Shown: positions 18,494 to 25,379 of the stretch, piece after piece | Layout of the letters: each line of letters begins with the position of its first letter | How positions within the stretch are numbered: position 1 is the stretch's first letter | Source of the DNA: Bacteroidales bacterium | GTDB taxonomy: Bacteria > Bacteroidota > Bacteroidia > Bacteroidales > UBA932 | Reading direction: 5' to 3' | DNA length: 64,000 bases | Assembly: GCA_017519865.1 (NCBI GenBank) | Contig: JAFWRQ010000023.1 | Coordinates: forward strand, 36,259 to 100,258 | Notes under the pieces: generated by a model | Database searches by the model: none | The model's input: the letters and a program-made list of their open reading frames with translations, nothing else | Told to the model about the DNA's origin: nothing | Made by a program: the position numbers and the translations under genes

Positions 18494-19513
18494 ATGGCAG
18501 GAAAAGATTTCTCGGATTTAGGCAGGGTGGAAGCCCTTCGTGCCCTTTATGAGGGAACGCCGTTCGAGGCGTTCGGGCAGAACCGCTTCGAGGCGGCGGG
18601 ACGCGAATACGTCGCTTACGCGTCTAAGGTGATGCTCGAGGGCATCGATTTCGACCTCGTGTATTTCCCCCTGAAGCATCTGGGATACAAGAGCGTGCTC
18701 GGCGCTACTGGCGAACTGTACGCGCAGATGGCGCATCCGGCCGCGCTGAGCGTGCGGCTGGGCGTGTCCGCCAAACTGGACTTCGCCCAGGTGCGTGAGC
18801 TCTGGGAGGGTGTGGTCGCAGCGGCGAAGGAGCACGGCTACCGGCAGGTGGACCTTGACCTGATGCCGTCGCGCAACGGGCTGTGCATCAGCGTCTCCGC
18901 CGTAGGCGAGACAGCGCTGCTGACAGCCAAGCGGCGGCCTGCGCCCAAGTCCAAGGACCTGCTCTGCGTCAGCGGGCCGCTCGGCGCCGCGTACCTAGGC
19001 ATGCAGGCGCTGGAGCGCGAACGCCGCCGTTTCGACGCCGGTGAGGGCGACCACGCCGGTCGCGAACAGGCGCTTTCGCAGTACAAGATGCTCGTGGCGG
19101 CGTACCTCAAGCCCGAGGTCCCGGCCACTGCGGTCTCGCAGCTCGAGGCCGCGGAAATAGTCCCCTCGGCCGGGTGCTTTGTCACCCGCGGCCTCGCGGA
19201 CGCCGTCAAGCGGCTCGCCCGCGACACCGGCCTCGGCGCCAAGGTCTACGCCGACAAGATTCCTTTCGAGGGCAATTCCTTCCAACTCGGCAAGGAACTC
19301 GGCATAGATCCCATTTCGGCAGCAATGAACGGAGGCGACGATTTCCGACTGCTTTTCACCGTGCCCATCCTCTCCCTCGAGAAGTTCCGCAGGGAGTTCC
19401 AGACCTTCGACATCATTGGACATCTTGCCCAGCCTGAAGCGGGCGCGGTGCTCGTGACGCCCGAAGGCGTCGAGCTCCCGCTCCGCGCCCCCGGCTGGCC
19501 CGACGCCGACTAA
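18494..19513 (+). CDS. ThiL-like protein (AIR synthase fold) with degenerate active site
   Basis: 339 aa. The whole length follows Bacteroidota thiamine-monophosphate kinase (VMLEGIDFDLVYFPLKHLGY, VSGPLGAAYLGMQALERE, NGGDDFRLLFTVPI). However, the acidic metal and nucleotide motifs are altered: the expected SDIYAM-type motif reads TGELYAQ, the expected GGDTT reads DLDLMPS, and the expected DISDGL reads FVTRGL; the N-terminal GDDAA-type motif is also absent. Only GGDDF near the end remains. It may therefore bind a ligand or partner without kinase activity, or be a decayed paralogue. A functional ThiL would have to be encoded elsewhere. The expected motifs are from family knowledge; the differences are read directly. 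Confidence 0.75.
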   Translation: MAGKDFSDLGRVEALRALYEGTPFEAFGQNRFEAAGREYVAYASKVMLEGIDFDLVYFPLKHLGYKSVLGATGELYAQMAHPAALSVRLGVSAKLDFAQVRELWEGVVAAAKEHGYRQVDLDLMPSRNGLCISVSAVGETALLTAKRRPAPKSKDLLCVSGPLGAAYLGMQALERERRRFDAGEGDHAGREQALSQYKMLVAAYLKPEVPATAVSQLEAAEIVPSAGCFVTRGLADAVKRLARDTGLGAKVYADKIPFEGNSFQLGKELGIDPISAAMNGGDDFRLLFTVPILSLEKFRREFQTFDIIGHLAQPEAGAVLVTPEGVELPLRAPGWPDAD

Positions 19514-19800
19514 CCCCTCCCGTTCCCCCCGGCTCCTCCTCCCTCCACTTTATCCCTCACACCTCCTCCCTCACAGCCCCCCAGGCATCCCCTTCTCTCA
19601 TTCCGCCCCGTTCCGCCCACGGCTCCCCCCTTCCTGCCGGCACCCCGTCCCTTTCCCCCAGGCTAACCCCACCTGGTGTCCCCGGCTAGTCCTCCTGTCC
19701 CCCCCTGGCCCTCCGATACGCCTGTCACTGTCCCGCCGGCCTGGCCCTCTGGCGACTTTCCTGGTACGCAATTGCTCTCATCTGGCTGTTACGCCTTTCC
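19514..19800. other. Pyrimidine-rich non-coding stretch
   Basis: No gene is seen here. The + strand is dominated by C and T, with repeated CCTCC, CCCC and TCCCTC tracts and few purines, most strongly from 19514 to about 19700. It ends where the left end region of the transposase element begins. No terminator or promoter was recognised. Confidence 0.6.
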
Positions 19801-19921
19801 CAAGCACAAATAGGGCTGTTTTGTGCTTGTTTTCCGTCAGGATAAGCACAGAACCATTGTTTTTGTTCTTATTTGGCTGTTGGAAGCCCGAAATAAGAAC
19901 AAAATGACCCTTTCTGTTCTT
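19801..19921 (+). repeat. Left palindromic end region of the element
   Basis: Hairpin 1: CAAGCACAAA (19801-19810) with TTTGTGCTTG (19820-19829), perfect. A third AAGCACA lies at 19844-19850. Hairpin 2: TTTTGTTCTTATTT (19861-19874) with AAATAAGAACAAAA (19891-19904), perfect over 14 pairs, with an inner GGCT/AGCC stem. A last TGTTCTT is at 19915-19921. Confidence 0.85.
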
Positions 19922-19964
19922 CGAATTCCTTCATGGGCCGGAGGGGACGTCCGACAGGGGTTCG

Positions 19965-20912
19965 TTACTGGAACAGACCGCGCAGCAGACCCGGGTCCAG
20001 CTTCAGAAAGCGGATAATCTGCTTGTCGCTGGCGTTGTAGTCGAAGTGCATCCTCCTGGCAATGTCCGTCTTACCGTCCTTCGGGAGCATGGAGGGGGCG
20101 GCGACTCCGTAGAGGGTCCTGCACAGGTTGACGACAACGGTATACAATTCATTGTCCGTGTACATTATCCTGTCCCCGAACTCTTTGGCGGCGCGCCGTT
20201 GCCCGTCCGTGTCCCTCGAGATGGCGTGGAAATAATGGTGGGCATCCCTGAACAAGGCTTCTGCTTCTTGAATGTGGCAGCACTCCAGTGGGGAGACATA
20301 CCCGTCTATCATCGCGAGCCCGGCATTACTGTCAAACTCCCTGGTGTGGAAACACGTCCAGATGTCCCTGACTTTGAGTCTTGTTTCACTCCGTTCATGC
20401 TCTCTCTTTGCGTAACGGTTGAAAAAGAATCGGTTGGCTCCCCAGGGATAAGTATATGGCGTCTCCATTTCGTTGACCAGGAATCCGTTGCGGTTGTTGT
20501 ACGCGATTACGCTCCTTATGTCTTTCAGGTCGCCGATCAGCCGCAACTGACAGGTCCATGACCGGAGTGAGACGCTCCTTCCCTTAAACTGCAGGTATCG
20601 TTCAAGTAGCCGGGACAGTTTCTTGAAGAACAGCCTGATGTCCTCCTCTTCCCCTGCCAGCGTAGCGTGGAGATGGTTGTTCATCCACTCGAATGTAAGT
20701 ACCTTGATGCCTGGGAAAGACAATGCACAAAGGGCGAACAGGGTCATCCCGGCACGGAATTCATCCTCATTTGAGAAAATGATTTCGAAGTCTTCCGGCG
20801 TATAGAGGTGCCAGCAATGTCCCAGTCTTCTGAAATGGTACTCGCATAGGGACTCGGCCTCCTGGAAGGACCGCCGTTCCTTGTCTTCCTGAAATTGTCT
20901 CATCGTTTTCAT
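19965..20912 (-). CDS. REP-associated-type tyrosine (HUH) transposase
   Basis: 315 aa. The Y1-type signature is present: His80-Leu81-His82 in FEWMNNHLHATLAG and a candidate catalytic Tyr138 in DIRSVIAYNNRNGFLV. Such enzymes nick and rejoin single-stranded DNA at hairpins. The protein is longer than classic REP-associated transposases; the extra C-terminal part ends in a helix-turn-helix-like stretch (NASDKQIIRFLKLDPGLL). It has a normal host-type promoter and lies alone between matched palindromic ends, which suggests it acts on them. A second start at 20903 is possible. It shows no obvious frameshift or stop, so it may be functional or domesticated. Confidence 0.8.
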   Translation of the reverse strand: MKTMRQFQEDKERRSFQEAESLCEYHFRRLGHCWHLYTPEDFEIIFSNEDEFRAGMTLFALCALSFPGIKVLTFEWMNNHLHATLAGEEEDIRLFFKKLSRLLERYLQFKGRSVSLRSWTCQLRLIGDLKDIRSVIAYNNRNGFLVNEMETPYTYPWGANRFFFNRYAKREHERSETRLKVRDIWTCFHTREFDSNAGLAMIDGYVSPLECCHIQEAEALFRDAHHYFHAISRDTDGQRRAAKEFGDRIMYTDNELYTVVVNLCRTLYGVAAPSMLPKDGKTDIARRMHFDYNASDKQIIRFLKLDPGLLRGLFQ

Positions 20913-20936
20913 AGTTGTCGGTTATATGGTTCAGGC

Positions 20937-20944
20937 CAAAGATA
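20937..20944 (-). promoter_or_regulatory. -7 element TATCTTTG for the transposase gene
   Basis: Reverse-strand match to TAnnTTTG, 24 bases before the ATG at 20912. Confidence 0.6.
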
Positions 20945-21003
20945 AGGAATAAGACGTCCGACCTTCGATAGATTCATATTTTTTTTGAAAATACCCCCCG
21001 AAA

Positions 21004-21124
21004 AAGAACAGATCAGGCAGATTTGTTCTTATTTCAGCTTGCGCAGAGCGGAAAAAGAACAAACCGGGGCTTGTTGTGCTTTATTTAAACAACAACAAGC
21101 ACAGAAGACGCTGTTCTGTGCTTG
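21004..21124 (-). repeat. Right palindromic end region of the element
   Basis: Read inward from 21124: CAAGCACAGAA (21124-21114) pairs perfectly with TTCTGTGCTTG (21106-21096); a third AAGCACA copy is at 21081-21075; TTTGTTCTT (21063-21055) pairs with AAGAACAAA (21030-21022); a last TGTTCTT is at 21010-21004. Block order and spacing equal those of the left end. Confidence 0.85.
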
Positions 21125-21151
21125 CAGTCGGTGATGCCGGACCAGGGCCGT

Positions 21152-22195
21152 TTATAAGGAAAGGGAACTGGACGCGAAATAGGAGTTCTGGATGTCGGCG
21201 GACAGCATGACGCTGCAGACGAGGACGGCCAGAACGGTGACGGCGATGAGCCAAAGGACGAATATCACCAGGCCGGGATGCCAGGACGGCGACTTGAAGT
21301 TGAAAATCATCATTATGCTGCCGTAGAGTATGCCGATGAAGGGTAGTATGCAGACGAGGGCCGCAAGACAGATTACCCAGGGGGTAATGATTATGTCCTC
21401 CAACTGCGGCCACTCCCTGGTCACCCTGTCGATGCCTATCTCGAAAGCGTTGCTGAGGCCGGCCCAATCCCAGCCGAACAGCCCGAGTCCGCAGGCGAAC
21501 AGCCCGGCGATTGCCACGATGAGCAGAATAATGCCTATCACGACTTCGAATGCGCGGCCTATGCCGTTCCATTCAGCGGAACGGCCTATCCTGCCGGCGG
21601 CTTCACCGAGCTCGGCCGCGCCTTTCTCAATGGAGCGGCGGATGCTCTCGGCTGTGCCGTCCTCGCCCTTCTGCTCCCAGCGCTGGCGGGCAGTCCGCGC
21701 CGCCGGCATACAGACCCACAGGATTAAGTATAGAACGGGGAATGAAATGGAGACAACAGGTGTTTCGATATTCACTCCGCCGAAGAATCCCAGCAGGGAG
21801 AAAACCAGGAATATGATGCGGAAGATTGCCGGGTCGAGGTTGAAGTAGCTGGCCAGGCCGCTGCAGACGCCGGCAACACGGGCGTTCTCCATGTCGCGGT
21901 ATAGCTTTTTCCTGGGCTTTTCCTCGGCTTCGGCCTGTTCCGGTTCCTCTTCCTCGATGCGCTCCGGCCGACCGAGGATGCCCATTATCTGATTGACGGT
22001 GTCCAGTGTGACGACACCGTCCCTGGGGGTCTTTTCAAGCAGGAGCTCGGCCATCCTTTCCTCTATACCCTCGACAATCTCGGGATTGGGGTAGTGTTCG
22101 GACATCTCCTTAAGGTATGCCGCGACGGCCTGCGAGGCCTCTTTCTCCAAGGTGAATGCGTATCCACCTATGCTGACTTTTTCTATCTGTTTCAT
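21152..22195 (-). CDS. PspC-domain membrane protein (long)
   Basis: 347 aa. The N-terminal 85 residues (VSIGGYAFTLEKEASQAVAA...) are a cytoplasmic domain also seen in the shorter PspC gene upstream. The PspC domain follows (LYRDMENARVAGVCSGLASY) with membrane helices, then further transmembrane segments near residues 218-243 and 265-330. PspC proteins are linked to envelope stress. Its start at 22195 overlaps the padR stop (ATGA), so it is the last gene of a pspC-padR-pspC operon. Function beyond membrane stress response is not known. Confidence 0.85.
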   Translation of the reverse strand: MKQIEKVSIGGYAFTLEKEASQAVAAYLKEMSEHYPNPEIVEGIEERMAELLLEKTPRDGVVTLDTVNQIMGILGRPERIEEEEPEQAEAEEKPRKKLYRDMENARVAGVCSGLASYFNLDPAIFRIIFLVFSLLGFFGGVNIETPVVSISFPVLYLILWVCMPAARTARQRWEQKGEDGTAESIRRSIEKGAAELGEAAGRIGRSAEWNGIGRAFEVVIGIILLIVAIAGLFACGLGLFGWDWAGLSNAFEIGIDRVTREWPQLEDIIITPWVICLAALVCILPFIGILYGSIMMIFNFKSPSWHPGLVIFVLWLIAVTVLAVLVCSVMLSADIQNSYFASSSLSL

Positions 22196-22521
22196 CCTCT
22201 GAGTGTATTGATGGCCTTGACCATTTCCTGCCAGGCGGTGTCCATGTCCCTGAGTTGTTCCCGACCCTTGTCGGTGATGCAGTAATACTTGCGTGGAGGC
22301 CCCTGGGTGGACTCCTCCCACCGGTAGGTCAGCAGACCCTGGTTCTTCTGCCTGATCAGCAGGGGATAGAGCGTCCCCTCGACCACGATCATGTCGGCGG
22401 CCTTAAGCTCGTCTATTATGACCGAAGCATAGGCTTCGCGCTTGGCGAGGATGCACAGGATGCAGTACTCCAGCACGCCCTTGCGCATCTGTGCGCGTAC
22501 ATTGTCTACATTGCTTTCCAT
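22192..22521 (-). CDS. PadR-family transcriptional regulator
   Basis: 109 aa. A winged-helix regulator of the PadR type: QMRKGVLEYCILCILAKREAY, the recognition region VVEGTLYPLLIRQKNQGLL and the wing ESTQGPPRKYYCITDKG. It lies between two PspC genes, 7 bases after the first and overlapping the second, so it probably represses or activates its own envelope-stress operon. The inducing signal is unknown. Confidence 0.92.
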   Translation of the reverse strand: MESNVDNVRAQMRKGVLEYCILCILAKREAYASVIIDELKAADMIVVEGTLYPLLIRQKNQGLLTYRWEESTQGPPRKYYCITDKGREQLRDMDTAWQEMVKAINTLRG

Positions 22522-22528
22522 ATCGACA

Positions 22529-23098
22529 CTATTTCTTGCGGGCGAATTTCGCCAGGTTTTCCGCGGACGGGGTGAGGCCGCGCATCTCGCACTGCTCAGC
22601 CGGTGTGACGGCCTTTGGAACCACTATCCACAGCACGATATAAGCCCAGAGGCCGGCGGTGGCTGCGAATATTGCAACGAGCATAAGGATACGGATCAGG
22701 GTGACGTCCACGTCGAAATACTGGGCGAGGCCGGCGCAGACGCCGGCTACGCGGGCGCCCTCAGGGTCGCGGTAGAGCTTGTGCGGCACAGCCGCAGCGC
22801 TCTTAGCGCCCCCGGCGCCCGATTCCCCGGCTCCGCCGGGCACTTCGCTCCCGTCGGGCATCCCCAATTGGCCGATGACCTCCTCCACCAGGGTGAGATC
22901 CACCACACGGGCTCCGGAACCGACCTTTTCCGTGAACAGCTCTGCGATCCGCGACTCCAGGTCATCCATCACCTCAGCCGCAGGTACATCTTTAAGACGG
23001 GTCTGGAAAAGCTTCAGATAGGCTTCCAGACGATTGTAAGCATCTTCATCGAGAGTAAAACTCCTTCCGCCGATACCGGCATTGACAGTCTTTTTCAT
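22529..23098 (-). CDS. PspC-domain membrane protein (short)
   Basis: 189 aa. The cytoplasmic N-terminal domain (GIGGRSFTLDEDAYNRLEAYL) is related to that of the longer PspC gene. A Gly/Ala-rich linker leads to the PspC domain (LYRDPEGARVAGVCAGLAQY) with two membrane helices, and a short basic tail. First gene of the operon with padR and the long PspC gene, behind a clear promoter. Confidence 0.88.
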   Translation of the reverse strand: MKKTVNAGIGGRSFTLDEDAYNRLEAYLKLFQTRLKDVPAAEVMDDLESRIAELFTEKVGSGARVVDLTLVEEVIGQLGMPDGSEVPGGAGESGAGGAKSAAAVPHKLYRDPEGARVAGVCAGLAQYFDVDVTLIRILMLVAIFAATAGLWAYIVLWIVVPKAVTPAEQCEMRGLTPSAENLAKFARKK

Positions 23099-23119
23099 TT
23101 CCTAAAGTATTTTTCGATG

Positions 23120-23127
23120 CAAAGATA
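23120..23127 (-). promoter_or_regulatory. -7 element TATCTTTG for the PspC/PadR operon
   Basis: Reverse-strand match to TAnnTTTG, 21 bases before the ATG at 23098. Confidence 0.65.
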
Positions 23128-23229
23128 TAAAGAAATTTTAATACTTTGCAATACAAGGTACTAAAATTTTCAAAAATCTTTTGCAGGGAAGAAGGCTGCA
23201 AAGGAGGGGGGTTGAGAGAGGGGGAGTCC

Positions 23230-24369
23230 TTAGAGATTGATTCTCAGTCCGGTAGCAATCGAAAATGTGAGAGGATGCTCGCTGCGGTATGTATTCAGCA
23301 CACGGCTCTCAGAAGGGAATGTCCAGCCGATTTCTGGCTCCAAGTATAGGCTAAGCCTGTCAGAAAGCTTGAATTGAAGGCCTCCTGCTCCGATGGCGGA
23401 GAAAGAAATCCCGTCCTTTTTCAGAGGTGTTCCGTCAAGGGATGCACCTAGGCAGATATCTCCGGACACTCCGCCGCCGACATATACATCCATCCATTTT
23501 CCGGACGCTATGGTCCAATCCAGACGCAAAGGTATGCCAAGATAGTGCGCGAATTGCATTTTGTTTCCTGAATGCTCGAGAGTGAAACTTGAGGCATACA
23601 GGCTGTACTCCAGCCCCGTCGTTACGCCAAGTCTTTCAGCAACGGGTATCCTTGTCGAAAGGCCTGCTTTCAAAGGTATATAGTGGGTATGGCGGAGAAT
23701 ACTCTCCTTTGTGATGTCCGGAGATCCGGGTATGTAATCATGTGTATAGGTTTCAGTCGGGATGGTGGATTCTGTATGTCCTTCTTCCCGGATAAGATGT
23801 GTCACCAGGGCTCCGACAGCACTTCCGCCCATCACCGTACCGGCGGCACCACCTGTTCTAAAACTTGCTTTTCCGACTTCAGAACTCTCTTGTACAGGAG
23901 GCAGGCTTATCGTGACGACCGGTTCATTGACCGGTCTGTTGTCGGGCTCGCGAGGAGGGACTTCATCCTCCTTGTTCTTAGGAATTATGACAGGACTCTC
24001 GCCAGGGACTTGCGGATCAATGATTTTATGCTTCGGTGCATGGGCATTGGCCAGAAGACCGTTGTATGGCTGTTCTGTTGGCGGAGCATCTGTTTCGTTC
24101 CGGTCAGGAGTCCAAGCTGAAGTTGCGGGAGTCTGGGGGACGACCTGGACGGCTTCCTCCTGTTCTTTCGGTTGTCGGAGGAATAGGACCGCGGCGAGCC
24201 CAGCGGCGGCGGCGATAGTCGCCGCCAGCCACACCGCGGTGTGTCGCCGCGGTGGCAGCGCGCCTTCGGCGCCAGCCCGCCGCGCCCGGAAGCGCTCGAG
24301 ATTACCTTCCGGAAGGGTACTTTCGTATCCTTCCAGCTTATCCTTCATTATTTCTTCCCAACCCTTCAT
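23230..24369 (-). CDS. Membrane-anchored protein with C-terminal beta-barrel-like domain, sigma-factor partner
   Basis: 379 aa. A cytoplasmic N-terminus (about 1-43) is followed by one inner-membrane helix (TAVWLAATIAAAAGLAAVLFL), a long Pro-rich linker, and a C-terminal domain (about 230-379) with alternating beta strands of the outer-membrane beta-barrel type (LKAGLSTRIPVAERLGVTTG, ending FSIATGLRINL). It overlaps the ECF sigma gene by ATGA, the position of an anti-sigma factor, but no classic zinc anti-sigma motif is seen. It is probably the regulator or envelope sensor for that sigma factor. How a barrel-like domain can follow an inner-membrane anchor is unclear. Confidence 0.65.
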   Translation of the reverse strand: MKGWEEIMKDKLEGYESTLPEGNLERFRARRAGAEGALPPRRHTAVWLAATIAAAAGLAAVLFLRQPKEQEEAVQVVPQTPATSAWTPDRNETDAPPTEQPYNGLLANAHAPKHKIIDPQVPGESPVIIPKNKEDEVPPREPDNRPVNEPVVTISLPPVQESSEVGKASFRTGGAAGTVMGGSAVGALVTHLIREEGHTESTIPTETYTHDYIPGSPDITKESILRHTHYIPLKAGLSTRIPVAERLGVTTGLEYSLYASSFTLEHSGNKMQFAHYLGIPLRLDWTIASGKWMDVYVGGGVSGDICLGASLDGTPLKKDGISFSAIGAGGLQFKLSDRLSLYLEPEIGWTFPSESRVLNTYRSEHPLTFSIATGLRINL

Positions 24370-24926
24370 CTTTCCGAATCTTTCAGATAGATTTTGACAG
24401 CTTCTTTCAATTGCTTCCTGGCCTTGGCCAGAATCCCTGCCGAGCCTTTTTCGCTGATACCCAGCATTTGTCCTATCTCTTTGTGCGAATACCCTTCAAT
24501 ACAGTAGAGGTTCAGCACGGCTCTCCGAGTCTCCGGCAGCCTAGAGATCAGCTCCAGCAGTTTCTCTTGCGGCACCGACTCCATTTCGTCCGCGCTAAGA
24601 TCATCGGCGGAATCCTCTTCCAAATGGTCCAGGGGTACCATCCTCCACCTGTGCCTCCGGATGTGGTTTATAGCCTTGTTTACGGCGATCTTCCTTATCC
24701 ATGCATATAGCGAGCCTCGGCCTGTGTAATTGAATGTCCGGATCTTGTCAAGTGCCTGGATGAGGGCATCCTGCATCAGGTCCTCCGCTTCCTTGACATC
24801 GCCGCAGTACCTGCGACAAAGCGTATAGACTCTCGCTGCATATCTCCTATACAGCTCATCCTCCGCCTTTATGTCTCCTTTGGCGCAGTACCCGGCAAGT
24901 GCCTGCTCATCAAGTTCTTTATACAC
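24366..24926 (-). CDS. ECF-type RNA polymerase sigma factor
   Basis: 186 aa, GTG start. Sigma region 2 (EDELYRRYAARVYTLCRRYC, DLMQDALIQALDKIRTF, GSLYAWIRKIAVNKAI) and region 4 (SRLPETRRAVLNLYCIEGYS, HKEIGQMLGISEKGSAGIL) are complete. It would redirect RNA polymerase to envelope-response promoters. It is translationally coupled to the downstream membrane protein, a sigma/anti-sigma arrangement. An ATG just upstream is out of frame, so GTG 22 bases after the promoter element is used. Confidence 0.92.
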   Translation of the reverse strand: MYKELDEQALAGYCAKGDIKAEDELYRRYAARVYTLCRRYCGDVKEAEDLMQDALIQALDKIRTFNYTGRGSLYAWIRKIAVNKAINHIRRHRWRMVPLDHLEEDSADDLSADEMESVPQEKLLELISRLPETRRAVLNLYCIEGYSHKEIGQMLGISEKGSAGILAKARKQLKEAVKIYLKDSER

Positions 24927-24947
24927 CGGACATGTCTATATCACTTG

Positions 24948-24955
24948 TAAAGATA
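24948..24955 (-). promoter_or_regulatory. -7-like element TATCTTTA for the ECF sigma gene
   Basis: One base off TAnnTTTG, on the reverse strand, 21 bases before the GTG start. Confidence 0.45.
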
Positions 24956-24997
24956 CACAAAAAACGGCTCTTTCAAGGAACTGAATATTCACCCTCG

Positions 24998-25369
24998 CTA
25001 TTCTTTCTTCTTGTAAACAATAGAGAATTCACTAAAGGTTTTATTGTCTTGCCATTCCTCATGATAAAAAGTGATTTCTTTAGTTTGCTCGTTGAGGACA
25101 GCTTTTGTAATAATGACCTTAAGACCTTCGATCTGACTACTAACGATTCCTTTCCCTTTATTCAGGGATATCAAGTTCTCATTCAATGAGTAGTCTCCAC
25201 TGGTGTGCAGTTCGCCGTAAGAATAGAAACTGACCTTGTCCTTGCTGAAACTGACAACAAAGAAGGGGTTTGACGCGTCAACCCATTCAGTGCCGGCAAG
25301 TGTATCATTCTCTTTACTGCAAGATATGAGGCAGACCATAAGAGAAAGGATGAATAGATAGTGTTTCAT
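24998..25369 (-). CDS. Small lipoprotein
   Basis: 123 aa with a lipoprotein signal (MKHYLFILSLMVCLISCS). The mature part (TLAGTEWVDASNPFFVVSFS, GDYSLNENLISLN) looks like a small lipocalin-like beta fold. The gene is more AT-rich than its neighbours. It lies 10 bases after the TonB receptor gene and is probably its last operon partner. Function unknown. Confidence 0.7.
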   Translation of the reverse strand: MKHYLFILSLMVCLISCSKENDTLAGTEWVDASNPFFVVSFSKDKVSFYSYGELHTSGDYSLNENLISLNKGKGIVSSQIEGLKVIITKAVLNEQTKEITFYHEEWQDNKTFSEFSIVYKKKE

Positions 25370-25379
25370 ATATCATTTA

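Larger units (their letters stand above)
19801..21124 (-). mobile_element. HUH-transposase element with matched palindromic ends
   Basis: A transposase gene is enclosed by two 121-base regions that align without gaps when one is reverse-complemented. Each end holds six short blocks at equal distances from the outer edge: three built on AAGCACA (orientations +,-,+) and then three on AAGAACA (-,+,-). The outermost bases are CAAGCACA on the left and TGTGCTTG on the right. No target duplication is evident, which is normal for this transposase class. It resembles a REP-associated transposase with its own palindromes, or a single-strand IS200/IS605-like unit. Confidence 0.7.

Noticed and set aside
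22094-23164. Open frames on the + strand over the PadR/PspC genes
   Set aside because: They are antisense to a well-supported three-gene operon and match no family.
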